Below, one piece after another: positions 52,736 through 63,100 of a stretch of 64,000 bases of DNA; position 1 is the first letter of the stretch, and each line of letters starts with the position of its first letter. Source of the stretch: Candidatus Rifleibacteriota bacterium (lineage in GTDB: Bacteria; Muiribacteriota; Ozemobacteria; Ozemobacterales; Ozemobacteraceae); NCBI GenBank assembly GCA_015233565.1, contig JADFXM010000015.1, forward strand, positions 62,001-126,000, in the 5' to 3' direction. The notes beneath the pieces were generated by a model. The model ran no database searches and was not told the origin of the DNA. It saw only the letters and a program-made list of their open reading frames with translations. A program made the translations under genes and the position numbers.

Positions 52736-53101
52736 TTATTGGCCTAACACTTGTTGAAGTGTTGCTACTACCTTATCGGCTTGAAGAGGTTTAACCAGAA
52801 AGCTTTTTGCCCCTGCCAGAATTGCTGCTTTAACTTTGTCGATGGTTCCCATGGCGGAACACATGATGATCTTCGCATTTGGGTCAAGTTTCAGAATTTC
52901 TTTGACAGCTTCGATGCCGTCCATGTCGGGCATGGTGATATCCATCGTAACAAAATCAGGTTTTAAAACTGGGTATTTTGCAACAGCGTCAGCACCATTT
53001 GCGGCTTCGCCAGCAACTTCATAGCCACTTTTTGTAAGAAGCTGTTTTAACATTATTCTCATAACAGCGGCGTCGTCAACTATCATAACACGCTTTGCCA
53101 T
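52736..53101 (-). CDS. CheY-like single-domain response regulator
   Basis: 121 residues, receiver only. Acidic pair D9-D10, phosphoacceptor D54 (VTMDITMP), Thr-like switch after CSAMG, and the conserved Lys in FLVKPL. No output domain is present, so it works by protein contact, probably on the motor or on a partner. It lies 138 bases downstream of the CheX-like gene in the same direction. The ribosome site is weak. Confidence 0.9.
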   Translation of the reverse strand: MAKRVMIVDDAAVMRIMLKQLLTKSGYEVAGEAANGADAVAKYPVLKPDFVTMDITMPDMDGIEAVKEILKLDPNAKIIMCSAMGTIDKVKAAILAGAKSFLVKPLQADKVVATLQQVLGQ

Positions 53102-53238
53102 TGTTTATTCCCTTCAAGCATTTTGGCGGAAAAATACCATTAATAAATCAGATTGTCAAGTTCAAAAAAAAACCGGCAAACCATAAAGTTAGCTTTTTGA
53201 AGTTGCAAAGGTTTGCAGATGTTTGTGGGGCATTGTGA

Positions 53239-53733
53239 TTATTTTACAACAAAAATATTAAAAATAATGTTCACTTTTCCCCAGTCGCAGCCATATTCAA
53301 CGAAAAAAATGTCAGTATTGGGACTAAAGCCGATTGAAACTTCTTTCCCTCTGATGAATGATGGTACTGCAACATCAATTGTATGACCCATCGCATGGAG
53401 TCGCTGAGCAGAATCACCACCAATCATGTTTGCAATCTCACAAACAGTACTTTCGGTTACTTCATTGAATTCTGTTACCGGTTCACCCATTAGAATGGCA
53501 GAGGTGAGCTTCATTGCTATCTGCTCATCAAAAGAGACGACGATTTGTCCCCTGATCGAGCCAGTTAACCCAAGAATGGTGGCAACCTGAACCGGGAATT
53601 TGTACCCTTGTTGAAAAAGACTTAGTTTGTTTTTTACGAGCCTGATGCTCGCAACTTGTTCAAATACGGAAATAGCTGACGAAATAAATTGATTCAAAAT
53701 ATTTGCATCTACTGGCACTTTTATTTTCCCCAA
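53239..53733 (-). CDS. cheX: CheX-like chemotaxis phosphatase
   Basis: 164 residues. CheX removes phosphate from CheY-P. Family features are LTGSIRGQIVVSFDE and the catalytic ExxN helix (TESTVCEIANMIGG, with Glu and Asn four residues apart). The C-terminal half (GFSPNTDIFFVEYG) forms a beta-sheet as in the family. The neighbours are response regulators and an Hpt protein, which gives it substrates. No strong ribosome site is visible upstream; the ATG follows AAATTTTGGGG. Confidence 0.82.
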   Translation of the reverse strand: MGKIKVPVDANILNQFISSAISVFEQVASIRLVKNKLSLFQQGYKFPVQVATILGLTGSIRGQIVVSFDEQIAMKLTSAILMGEPVTEFNEVTESTVCEIANMIGGDSAQRLHAMGHTIDVAVPSFIRGKEVSIGFSPNTDIFFVEYGCDWGKVNIIFNIFVVK

Positions 53734-53835
53734 AATTAAATAAATGAACTATTGATTGAAATTCGTTCCCTAGTATACTGAGAAAAAGGAAATTTCACAA
53801 GAAAATCAAACTATGTTTTCCCCCAATATTTGGAT

Positions 53836-54951
53836 TTAATTAATTTTAGTTTTAATGAGATTCTCAAGCTGAACTTTTTCATTCGGGCCAATTTGAATTT
53901 GAGAAGTTTCAATTTTTGAACTTTGTTTTGACTCTGGTTCAGAGAGAATTTCACTGATTTTCTTTTTTGCACACAGGACTTTTTCTAATTCTTCCTTTGT
54001 CAAATCTCCACGATCCATTAGAATTTGTCCAAGTCTTTTATATTCAACCGATTGATCAAATAAAAGACTGTTATCAACTTTACAAATTTTCAGAATGGAA
54101 TCGGATTCAACAAAAATGAACACGTCTCTGATCAGATTGATCGGTTTTTTAGTGTGGAGGACAAAATTCCAGCTAAGGTAACATTGATCTGGAATAATTT
54201 CTTCAAGGAGTGGAACTTCCTCGGAATTTGCAAGGGGAATGCAATCACCCTGTTCAGAAAGGTCTTTTACCAGCCAAATTGGATTAACCCCATGGCGGAA
54301 AATTTCTTTATCAGGTTTGAAAAATATTCTGATGCATATGGCCTCTTGTGTTTCGCCATCACTTGTTGCAATACCTGATGGGGCTTGGGTTGGAGCACTC
54401 GTGGAGGAACTTTCCGAAGTATTCGTTGGAACGTTTTTTTCATCAGCTTTTGAGTCTTTCTGAGGCTGAATATTTTCTTTATCAGAAGAGTTTTGATCTG
54501 ATAAGGGAAGTACAGAGGACTCAGAACCCTGATCAGAAGATAAAGGAAGATCTTCAGTCTGTTCAAGGTGGGGCTGTGAAACAATTAAATTCAGTGCTGC
54601 AACTAGAGCAGCCTTTCGCTTTTCGTCGACAATTTCAGCACCGAAAGAAGCTTCAATCATGCTATGAATCAGATCTTTTGCGGTAAGTGACAAATCTATT
54701 AAATCATGAGAAATTCTTCCTTTTCCTCTTCTTACAATGTCATAAACCGCTTCAAACTCTTGAGTGAAAGCACAAACATCCTCAAAACCAAACATCGCAC
54801 TTGAACCTTTGATGGTGTGCATAGTGCGGAACATTCTAACCATTAACTCCTTATCATCAGGAGTTGCTTCAAGAGCCATAATAGTGTCTTCAAGACTTGC
54901 CAACAGATCATTGATTTCTTCTCGAAATGCTTTTCTGTATTCTTCTAACAT
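53836..54951 (-). CDS. Hpt protein with CheA-like and MshE-N-like parts, no kinase
   Basis: 371 residues. Residues 1-110 are a histidine phosphotransfer domain with the phospho-His H45 in TMHTIKGSSAMFG. A Gln/Ser/Asp-rich linker follows (about 125-205). Residues about 205-305 (RHGVNPIWLVKDLSEQG, YLSWNFVLHT, RDVFIFVESDS) resemble the segment after the Hpt domain in some CheA kinases. The last part (LGQILMDRGDLTKEELEKVL, about 310-330) resembles the MshE-N/GspE-N motif, which in MshE binds c-di-GMP. There is no ATPase, dimerisation or CheW-like domain. It should pass phosphate between a kinase encoded elsewhere and the CheY-like proteins here. Its start overlaps the upstream cheY stop by 7 bases. 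Confidence 0.75.
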   Translation of the reverse strand: MLEEYRKAFREEINDLLASLEDTIMALEATPDDKELMVRMFRTMHTIKGSSAMFGFEDVCAFTQEFEAVYDIVRRGKGRISHDLIDLSLTAKDLIHSMIEASFGAEIVDEKRKAALVAALNLIVSQPHLEQTEDLPLSSDQGSESSVLPLSDQNSSDKENIQPQKDSKADEKNVPTNTSESSSTSAPTQAPSGIATSDGETQEAICIRIFFKPDKEIFRHGVNPIWLVKDLSEQGDCIPLANSEEVPLLEEIIPDQCYLSWNFVLHTKKPINLIRDVFIFVESDSILKICKVDNSLLFDQSVEYKRLGQILMDRGDLTKEELEKVLCAKKKISEILSEPESKQSSKIETSQIQIGPNEKVQLENLIKTKIN

Positions 54952-55322
54952 CCCAATACCTTTTTCACAACATTTATTAATTGATCAGGGTTGAAAGGTT
55001 TCACAATCCATCCTGTGGCACCAGCAATTTTACCTTCCATTTTTCTCTCCTGCTGAGACTCGGTTGTTAACACAAGAATTGGAATAAACTTTCCGTTAGG
55101 AAGATTGCGTGCATTTTTGATAAACTCGATTCCATCGACTTTAGGCATATTCAAATCAGAAATAATCAAATCGAAAGTTCCTGTTTTAAGTTTACTAGCG
55201 CCATCCTCACCATCTATTGCTTCAGTAACATCGAAACCACCGATTTTCAAAGTGTAGGAAATCATGTTCCTCATACTCGAAGAATCATCAATAACTAATA
55301 TCTTTCTGGAGACAGTTTTCAA
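54945..55322 (-). CDS. CheY-like single-domain response regulator
   Basis: 125 residues. Acidic pair D12-D13, phosphoacceptor D56 (LIISDLNMPKVDG), the switch Thr in VLTTES and Lys in WIVKPF. It matches the CheY family better than DNA-binding regulators. Its stop overlaps the ATG of the Hpt gene (TGTTAG...ATGTTAG), so the two are translated together. No output domain. Confidence 0.9.
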   Translation of the reverse strand: MKTVSRKILVIDDSSSMRNMISYTLKIGGFDVTEAIDGEDGASKLKTGTFDLIISDLNMPKVDGIEFIKNARNLPNGKFIPILVLTTESQQERKMEGKIAGATGWIVKPFNPDQLINVVKKVLGC

Positions 55323-55442
55323 TTAACACCCCAAGGAAACTCCCGAACAAACTTCCTAACAACCTGTTTTTCACGAAGCCGACGAATCAGCCGGTTAAAA
55401 TAACTGGTTGATTGATTTCCATTCCAATTCTCCAAATTAAAA

Positions 55443-55850
55443 TCAGGAGATGTCATCACTTATCAAGCCAAGGTTCTTCAGCTGCTGAACCAATTTGGCC
55501 TTTTCGATAGGCTTGACCAGATAGCCTTCGCATTGTCCTTTGAATGCAGTCATGATACTTTGAAAGTCATCGAGAGCTGTGGTCATAATAACTTTTGCAC
55601 CATCAAGACCTCGAATCTCCCTCTTTTCTTCCAAAATGCGAATTTCCTTCAGAACGGTCTGTCCATCCATTTCTGGCATCATGATGTCCAGGCAAACCAA
55701 TTGGAAAGGCTTTCCTTCGTTCAAGGCAGCCTGAAAAGCATTGACTCCCTCAAGGCCGTTTTCTGCAACATCCACTTCGCCATAAGGCTTAAGATATTCG
55801 CTAAAAACACATCTACTAACAAAATCATCTTCAACAACCAAAATCCTCAT
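55443..55850 (-). CDS. Single-domain response regulator
   Basis: 135 residues, receiver only. Acidic pair E7-D8 and D9, phosphoacceptor D55 (LVCLDIMMPEMDG) and the switch Thr of MTTALDD, then Lys in LVKPIEKAKL. It is more like the phosphorelay (Spo0F/FrzZ-type) receivers than the other two here. A 120-base gap separates it from the next cheY. It is the first gene of the five-gene set. Confidence 0.88.
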   Translation of the reverse strand: MRILVVEDDFVSRCVFSEYLKPYGEVDVAENGLEGVNAFQAALNEGKPFQLVCLDIMMPEMDGQTVLKEIRILEEKREIRGLDGAKVIMTTALDDFQSIMTAFKGQCEGYLVKPIEKAKLVQQLKNLGLISDDIS

Positions 55851-56271
55851 AAGTGCCTCGCTAAGAAAATTTCAACATCAATAATAAAGTTTAACATTGT
55901 TGGCTTAACATTTCAACTTTATCGAATGAAAACGATATTTTTTTGACTTGGTATTTTTAAGTAAAAAAAAATGAAAACTACTTTGGAAAATAAAATTGAA
56001 GTTCTTTAAAAATATTTCAACCAGGATAAGTTATTCCGATCCCACGAAATAATCAGGCAACTTTTTCGACGGTTTACAGTGCCAGAGACCTGATCAAACC
56101 TATCAATTTGTGTGGTTGCTAAATTATTGGTATTATCTCTAAATATTGATTTTCAACAGTTTGCGAAACTTCGTTTTTAATATTTTTCTAAGAATTGAAA
56201 AGCCGTTCCGGAAAAGGTAGAATTCCAACGATCGAGTTCAGCCACATTTTTTTTTAGGGAGTATAAAACTA
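55851..56271. other. Divergent intergenic region
   Basis: 421 AT-rich bases between the response-regulator set (minus) and the GH13 gene (plus). No RNA gene, repeat or terminator is evident. AGGGAG near 56257 is the GH13 ribosome site. Confidence 0.45.
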
Positions 56272-58677
56272 ATGTTCAATCCTGATTTATTTATCAGATT
56301 TAAATCGCAGAAAGCAAAGTCAGTCAACATTGCCGGGGATTTTAATGAATGGTGCGGCACAAACAAAGCTGGAAAACTTGATTTGAACATTGGAAAAATG
56401 GAAAAACAAGGGAATAATTTGTGGATTTTCCCAATCTCCGGAATTAAACCTGGAACTTATCAGTACAAATTCATCATCGATGGAATTTGGGAAGCCAATG
56501 GAAACAGAGTCTTTAAAATAACTGAAAGCGACAAGCTGGTCGATCCTACAGGTGGAATCAAGGAAGTCGTCCTTGAGAAATTCGATCAAATCAAATTGTC
56601 CTTCTCCAATCAGGCTATTCCGCCAACGAATCCTGATGATGTAAAGATTTCAATATTGCCTTCTGGTATTGTTAAACACATTGAACGCATTGAAGGAGTA
56701 ATTGGTGAGGGAGATTCCTGGCTCTTGAACTGCGAGTCCATTGATTTCAAGACTATTTCCTCGCTTGAAATCATTGGATTGGCGGATCAACCCATAACAA
56801 GACCAATTCATCTTGATGGGCTATTTCAGAAGAATTTTATATCAAAAAAGAGACTTGGAGCTTTTGTCGAAGGGGACCCGGAAGCGACAACGTTTAGGTT
56901 ATTCGCACCCAGAGCTGACAACGTAATTCTGCTGGTGTATGAAGATTCTGAACTTCAGCTTAAGGTTCTGGAAAAGAAAATGATAAAAGATTCAGATGGA
57001 GTTTGGGAGACTTCCATCCACAGAAGTCTGTGGGGAAATTACTATGGTTACAGAGTTTTTGGGAACAGATCAGAATTCGATAGTAGGGGGGAAGGTTTCG
57101 ATTCATCCAAAATTTGGCCAGATCCATATAGTAAAGCAAGTGTCTTCCATACAGGTCCGTCAATCTTGATTGATTCGAATGTTGACCGTTTTCCATTCAA
57201 AGGTTGGTCAGATCAAAACTTCCAGGCTCCAAGCCGCTCAGATCTGATTGTTTGGGAATGTTCCATCAGAGATTTGACGACGCATTCTACGGCAAACATT
57301 GATAAAGAATATAAGGGGAAATATATGGGCCTGATTTCCTCTGAAAAAACCGAATGTGGAATTGGCCATATGAAAGACCTGGGAATTAATGCGGCTGAAC
57401 TTCTTCCGGTATATGAATTCGACGATAACCCACCGGGGTCGTACCATTGGGGATATATGCCATCTCTGTTTTTTGCTCCTGAAGCTAGCTATGCTTCAAA
57501 CCCCTATGGAAAACAGTTTTATGAATTCAAGGAATTGGTAAATACTTTTCACCGAAACCAGATTGCAGTTATTTTGGATGTAGTCTACAACCATTCCGGG
57601 GCCCCTCAAGTTTTAATGGGAATGGACAAGCAGTATTTTTATCGCCATGATTTCAATCTTGGATTGCTTAATTTCAGTGGCTGCGGAAACGATTTCAAGA
57701 GTGAACTTCCCATGGGAAGACGCTTAATTTTAGATAGCTTAAAATATTGGGTTGAAGAATTTCACATTGATGGCTTCAGATTTGATCTTGCAGAATTGAT
57801 TGATCTGAAAACTTTGCGAGAGATTGAAAATGAATTGCAGAAGGTCAAACCTGGAATCATACTGATTGCTGAACCCTGGAGCTTTCGGGGAACGCTGAAA
57901 GGAAAGCTTAAGAAAACCGAATGGACATGTTGGAACGATGATTTTCGTAATCGCATCAAAGAAGCAGCGCTGGGAAGACTTCCTGCCAAAGAATTAGAAC
58001 CGATACTGAAGGGTTCAGTTGAGCTATGGACATCTTCACCGTTAGAATGTGTTAATTACGTTGAGTCTCACGACGATTTTACGTTGACCGATTATTTATG
58101 TCATTCTGGGGACCGCAACGGCTCAAATCCTTCACCAGTCGATATCAAGCGGAACCTGTTTTGTGCCGCTGCTATTTTTTTATCCCCCGGAATTCCCATG
58201 ATTGCTCAAGGACAGGAAATGTTAAGGAGTAAATTCGGCAATCACAATTCCTACAATGCCGGAGACGGTATCAATGCGGTGAATTACTTGTTAAAGGCAA
58301 AGTATTCCGAGGTGTATTCCTTTTACAAATCGCTGATTGCTTTTAGAAGTTCTCAGGATTGCCAGATATTGCGTAGATTAGAAGGTAGCGATTGCAAAAC
58401 AACAAAGACTTTGTTCTCAATCGATCAGGTTGGAATTGGGACCCTCTGGGAAAAGAGAAACTTCAAGCCAATTCTAACATTATTCAACCCCGATAATTCA
58501 AAATCGGCGGAATTCGCAGTAAAGGTTTTTGGGAAAAAATGGAGAAGGAAAATTTCGACCTTAATGGGGCAGGGTGAAAAAATATTCAGGGAACCTTTAT
58601 TTGCTAACGAAAAAGGAGAGCTTGTAATCACTCTTCCACCGTTGTGTGCTGAAGCATGGGTTTCAGAAGAAAGATAG
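56272..58677 (+). CDS. GH13 debranching-type glycosidase (pullulanase/isoamylase-like)
   Basis: 801-residue enzyme acting on alpha-1,6 bonds of glycogen or related glucans. Residues 5-85 are a glycogen-binding module (FIRFKSQKAKSVNIAGDFNEW, GTYQYKFIIDG), followed by an unknown beta part and a CBM48 module (about 210-290, TFRLFAPRADNVILLVY). The GH13 barrel has YHWGYMPS near residue 395 (the YNWGY motif of pullulanases), region I DVVYNHSG, region II FDLAEL with nucleophile D505, region III AEPWSF with acid E534 and region IV VESHDD with D601. There is no signal peptide, so it is cytosolic and probably degrades stored glycogen. No other glycogen gene is nearby. Confidence 0.88.
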   Translation: MFNPDLFIRFKSQKAKSVNIAGDFNEWCGTNKAGKLDLNIGKMEKQGNNLWIFPISGIKPGTYQYKFIIDGIWEANGNRVFKITESDKLVDPTGGIKEVVLEKFDQIKLSFSNQAIPPTNPDDVKISILPSGIVKHIERIEGVIGEGDSWLLNCESIDFKTISSLEIIGLADQPITRPIHLDGLFQKNFISKKRLGAFVEGDPEATTFRLFAPRADNVILLVYEDSELQLKVLEKKMIKDSDGVWETSIHRSLWGNYYGYRVFGNRSEFDSRGEGFDSSKIWPDPYSKASVFHTGPSILIDSNVDRFPFKGWSDQNFQAPSRSDLIVWECSIRDLTTHSTANIDKEYKGKYMGLISSEKTECGIGHMKDLGINAAELLPVYEFDDNPPGSYHWGYMPSLFFAPEASYASNPYGKQFYEFKELVNTFHRNQIAVILDVVYNHSGAPQVLMGMDKQYFYRHDFNLGLLNFSGCGNDFKSELPMGRRLILDSLKYWVEEFHIDGFRFDLAELIDLKTLREIENELQKVKPGIILIAEPWSFRGTLKGKLKKTEWTCWNDDFRNRIKEAALGRLPAKELEPILKGSVELWTSSPLECVNYVESHDDFTLTDYLCHSGDRNGSNPSPVDIKRNLFCAAAIFLSPGIPMIAQGQEMLRSKFGNHNSYNAGDGINAVNYLLKAKYSEVYSFYKSLIAFRSSQDCQILRRLEGSDCKTTKTLFSIDQVGIGTLWEKRNFKPILTLFNPDNSKSAEFAVKVFGKKWRRKISTLMGQGEKIFREPLFANEKGELVITLPPLCAEAWVSEER

Positions 58678-58727
58678 AGAAAATAGGAACTTGCGTTTTT
58701 TAAAATTCTGAATACTTTTCTATATTG

Positions 58728-59612
58728 ATGTGGAAAAAGACCTCACAATATAAAATCAGAGTTTTTTGCGGATTCCTTTTCTTTGGAATCTTGATCGGGT
58801 TACTTTTTTACCAACTTAAGTATGTTGAAAAATCGTTTTCCCGTCAGGATATAAAATTTCTCCTAACAAGAGCCACCCTGTTAAGCGAGACCTGGCCGCC
58901 TCGAACATTCTATTTGGCCATGATTGGCGGAATTCCGTTTCTTTTAATTGGTGTTCAGACCTACATTGTCATGTTTTTCTTTACCATCTTTTTTGGGCCA
59001 CAAACTTCGTTGATGTACGCAATTTTTGGCCAATCGTTTTGTTCTTTGATTATCCTTGCTTTAAGAAAACGATATGGTCGGCCACCCGATTGGCAACCTG
59101 AAGCTGACCTGAAAAGAATGGACGAACTGGAAAAGGTCGGTATGGATTTTTGTTTTTGGCCACGTTTTTTCCAGAAATTATCACCCCGAACCCACGATTG
59201 GCTGGTTGGAATTTATGTTATACCCAAGAGAGGAGTTTTACGACCGGTACTCATACTATTTATGGCCCAGGCACTCCGAATTTCCCTCCAACAATTTCTT
59301 CTGACTTCCTCTTTATACATTGCCTCTGATTTTCGACCATTCCCGGAACAAGATCTGGCGCAATTTTTTGGTTCCTGTGGAGTCCTGTTATTTCTTTATA
59401 TCTGGTCATTGACTCCGGAATTTCTTCCAGGCTGTGAAGCATGCAAACTATTTCTGGGATCTACCATCGAAGACCCTCAAAAGGCCGGAACTTCAAATCT
59501 TAATCCACTTTCCAGCGCAATCCCTAAGAATAATACACAGTCCAGCCCACAGCTCAGTTCACAGCCCAGCCCACAGGCCAAACCTCAGGGGAAACCTCAA
59601 ACCGCAATCTGA
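58728..59612 (+). CDS. Integral membrane protein of unknown family
   Basis: 294 residues from ATG 58728; a TTG just before it is less likely. Hydrophobic segments are at about 12-30, 65-85, 88-110 and, weaker, 178-205 and 215-235. Between them are hydrophilic loops with WQPEADLKRMDELEKVGMDF. The tail (about 260-294) is Gln/Pro/Ser-rich (SSQPSPQAKPQGKPQ), as in several other proteins in this window. The fold might be SNARE-associated/VTT-like, but I cannot confirm this. It follows the GH13 gene by 50 bases, so the two may be co-transcribed. Confidence 0.6.
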   Translation: MWKKTSQYKIRVFCGFLFFGILIGLLFYQLKYVEKSFSRQDIKFLLTRATLLSETWPPRTFYLAMIGGIPFLLIGVQTYIVMFFFTIFFGPQTSLMYAIFGQSFCSLIILALRKRYGRPPDWQPEADLKRMDELEKVGMDFCFWPRFFQKLSPRTHDWLVGIYVIPKRGVLRPVLILFMAQALRISLQQFLLTSSLYIASDFRPFPEQDLAQFFGSCGVLLFLYIWSLTPEFLPGCEACKLFLGSTIEDPQKAGTSNLNPLSSAIPKNNTQSSPQLSSQPSPQAKPQGKPQTAI

Positions 59613-59706
59613 TCAAAACCTCCCATAAGGGCTGCATTTTTAGTCCCACTTTTCAAATATTTCCACCTTCTCTGAAAATGTGAAATATTTGAAATTTAAA
59701 AAACAC

Positions 59707-59918
59707 AAAATTCAGAATTCCTGGTATCGATAGTTTGCATTTTCTCGGAAAATAGCTTCAAAAGGTATTTTCCTGATTTTGGAATACTTTTCGGTTGGAT
59801 TTTACCCTGAGACCAACATTCATAAAAATAAACCAGAAGATGCCTTCCAAAGCAACTTGGCGATTCATTAATCGAAAAAATGGTATCAAATTTAAATCCC
59901 CGAGGTTTGGAAATCTGA
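59707..59918 (-). repeat. Dispersed intergenic repeat, copy B
   Basis: Core 59715-59918 matches 2883-3085 at about three quarters identity by eye, in the same orientation. Both copies stand in gaps longer than 300 bases. Shared segments include the run around ATTTTCTCGGAAA, CGGTTGGATTTTA.CCTGAGACCAA, CCAAAGCAA and the 21-base exact match near the right end. The minus-strand open frame here is short (77 residues). It lies about 100 bases from the group II intron fragment. Confidence 0.75.
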
Positions 59919-60015
59919 AATTCGTGCAATTAGATTCATAGAATCAATTTCAAAGAGGGAGCCAGAATTATTCGCCCACTGGAAAATAGGAATGATAGAT
60001 GCGTTTGCTTGATGG

Positions 60016-60089
60016 GAGGCGAATGAATCGAGAGGTTCACGTCCGCTTCTGCGAGGGGCGGAGGGTGAAACTCCCTCGGCCTACTCAAC
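60016..60089 (+). mobile_element. Group II intron 3' remnant, domains V and VI
   Basis: Bases 60016-60049 form a 34-nt domain V: GAGGCGAA pairs with TCCGCTTC (one A-C mismatch and one G-T wobble), TGAATC pairs with GGTTCA around a GAGA (GNRA) tetraloop, and a 2-nt CG bulge sits on the 3' side. Bases 60053-60086 fold as domain VI: GAGGGGCGGAGGG pairs with CCCTCGGCCTACTC, leaving one bulged A at 60083, seven bases before AAC at 60087-60089 (the usual ...AY 3' end). The catalytic triad reads AGG rather than the usual AGC or CGC. No domains I-IV or reverse transcriptase precede it, so this is a 5'-truncated intron. It is GC-rich compared with the flanks. The rest of the 59613-60136 gap holds the dispersed repeat and nothing else. 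Confidence 0.75.
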
Positions 60090-60136
60090 AATTATTCTGT
60101 AATGCCGGATTTGGGGCTAAGTGGGAAAATTGCTGA

Positions 60137-63100
60137 TTATGGCGAATTTGGTTTCTTATTCCTGTCTCCCGCAAAAAGTCCATTCATTGATTCCCCGGCT
60201 TCCAATGTTATCACACGTTGTGGATAAGGTAGGCAAATTCCTTTCTTTTTGAAGACTTCGAAAATACGTTTTCGAATTACCCGAGCTACTTCCCATTGTT
60301 CAAGAGGTCTGGTTTTTACGAGCAATCTTAAATTAACTGTAGAATCCCCCAGAGCTTCCACTCCCTGAACTTCAGGCTTTTCAAGGATTTTTCCTGCGAC
60401 TGATGAGTTTTTCCAGACATCTTCTCCGATTTCGGAAAGGACGCTCATGACTTCATCAATATCGCTGTCATAGGAAACTCCCACATCAATTACTGCTCTT
60501 GACCAAACAAAAGTCATGTTTTTTACAGCAGAAATCTCGCCATTGGGAATAATAAAAACGCTCCCGTCAACTCCTCTCAAAACGGTAGTCTTGAGATTTA
60601 TCTTTTCGACAGTTCCGCTTTTTCCAGCTATTTCAATTACATCGCCAACTCTGAACTGATTTTCAACTAATATGAAAAATCCCGAGAAAAAATCTTTCAC
60701 CAGACTCTGGCTGCCGAAACCTACGGCGATTCCCAATATTCCAGCGCCGGTCAAAAGAGGGGTTATATCCATATCCAATTCCCGAAGGATCATTATTCCA
60801 GCTACACAAAACAAAACTACCTTTACTGTTGTGTGGAATATTTGTACCAAGGTTGAAACGCGTCTTTCATTCTCACTACGGGAGTTGTTATGCTGATCGC
60901 TGACATATGAAACAACGCTCTCACCGATTGTTTTAGTGAATTCAAGAATTACTCCGCTTCCAACAAGGACGATCGAGATTCTAACAAGTTTTTGGGATAT
61001 GGCTTGTCCATTGTTTTGGATCCATTCGACCAGTCCCCCAAAAAATGCAGCACTGAATGAAAATCCTGCGGTATGAAGAATACCTATAACAACAAGTATC
61101 CATAAAAGTGCGACATTCATTTTTCGAAAAATGTAATACAAAACTTGTGCGCTTCGATCTGAAATTAAAAACAATCTTCCTTCGGATGAATCAGGATTGA
61201 AGAATATTCGGGCAATTTTTTCCGCGATAGGCGATGAAGTTACAAAAATTGTCATTAAAAAGAGAACCATAAACCCTTTTTTGAGAATCAGGATGGAGAG
61301 ATTGTTATATCCTGGAAGGGCGATTAAAAGTGAGAAAACCAATAAATAATTAAAAAGGGAAAAGCAAGCGGCAAAAATTTTCCACTCTAAATTATGAATT
61401 TTTGCTTTAAACAATTCAGCAAGCTGACTGATGTTTTGTTTTCGCTCTTTAACAAGCTTGAAAATTGGAAATGTGAACCAAATTTTGAAAATAAGTTCCC
61501 AAAAATAAACAATATCACGATAGAATCCGGCCTGGCGAAGAAAAACGGAAACTGGCAGAAAAATCGCAACCAACTTAAATCCCTGTTTCAAAGGATTTCC
61601 AAAATCAGCCAATAAGGGGAGAGAGTCGATCACTTTCCAAGCGAGAGAAAACAATATTCTGGCTGCAACACAATACTGTGGAAGCTGAACAAATTGTGAA
61701 AAATGCGGTAGATAAAATGATGTGAGCAGGAAGATTGCAAACAAAGTCACGAAAAGAATTTCGCCGGAAAACCAGTGGAAAAAAGTGCCGAAAAATGCTG
61801 AAATAGCAGGTCTGAACAGAGGCTCAACAGTTTCGCCTTTTCCAGTTTTTGGATAATTCCAGATGATCAGACCCAATAGAATTAGCAAAAAAACTCCGAA
61901 AATGAATTCCCCGATTTGAAGTGATTCAAGAGACTTCATACTTACAGAGAAAGCATCGATCGATCGCCTCGGAACTTCGATCAAGTCAAGAAAAAAGCCT
62001 TTTGGAAAGTCTTTTTCAAACCTTAAGATTCGACGTGCAAAAAGTTGTCTTTCTTTTTCTCCTTGAATAGTCGCTTCATAGTAATCTTTTGCTTCTGTCG
62101 ATTTTTCGAGCAATTCCCCAAGAATGGCTGATTGACTGGCCAAGCATGCGATGGTTTCATCAAGTGCCTCCAATTGGTTTTCTTTGAGCTGCTTTTCTTC
62201 CTTCAGTTCATCGATTTTTTCACGGTTTCCCTTAATTTCAGAACTGCGTGTATCAAATTCTCGTAGCGATTCCTCAAGCAGAGTTCGGTTCTTACACAAC
62301 AATTCGGTGCGTTTTTTGGATAGGGCAAAATCCCTGGAAAATTCTCCGACCAGATTTTTCAAATCTTCAAAAATTTTCTGATCTTCACCAATAATTCTTG
62401 CTTCCGATGAAAGCCTGTTCTTAACTTCTGAGAGCTGAACCAGCTCCTTTAGTTGTCTGAGGGACAATTCAAAGTATCTGATTCTTTCACTGTTTTTGTC
62501 TTTTGCAAAATTAAAAACCTCCCTTTGTAGCATTAGACGGCTGATTTTAACTGCTGGAGAGGCGGTTCTCGATTCAAGAATATCCTTATCAAGGGTTTCA
62601 ATTTTTCCGGCGAGAGAATTTTGCTCGTCATGGACACTTTGAAGTTGCTTCTTTACTCGCTCTTCCTGGATTTCCAGGTTCAGACGAACAACTTTATCCT
62701 CAAAAGCTTTTACTGCAGATTTATATTTTTCAAGGTAGTCATCAAAAAGTTTTTGGACTGCTTTAGCGTTTTCCTGTTCCTTTGCCAGTGCAGACTGGCG
62801 GTTGCTTAAAAGATTTAACACAGATTCCAGAGTCTTTATGTGACTTCTTCTCAATCGGATCAGCTCATCCAACAACAATTTTTTGCGGTTCTCAGGTTTA
62901 ACTGATGCTGAATCAGATGCCGTCTCGGTTATTTTGGAAACATTTTCACTGCCGCTTGCATCTTCCGGAGCTTTTCCGAAAAGGACTTCCTTGCGAAAGT
63001 TTAATTTCTCCTCCAATGCTTTGGATTCTTTCAGTTCATCGTTAATTCTGGAAATTCGCTCTTTGACTTGCCGTATCTCGCCCTCTACATCCGATGCTCT

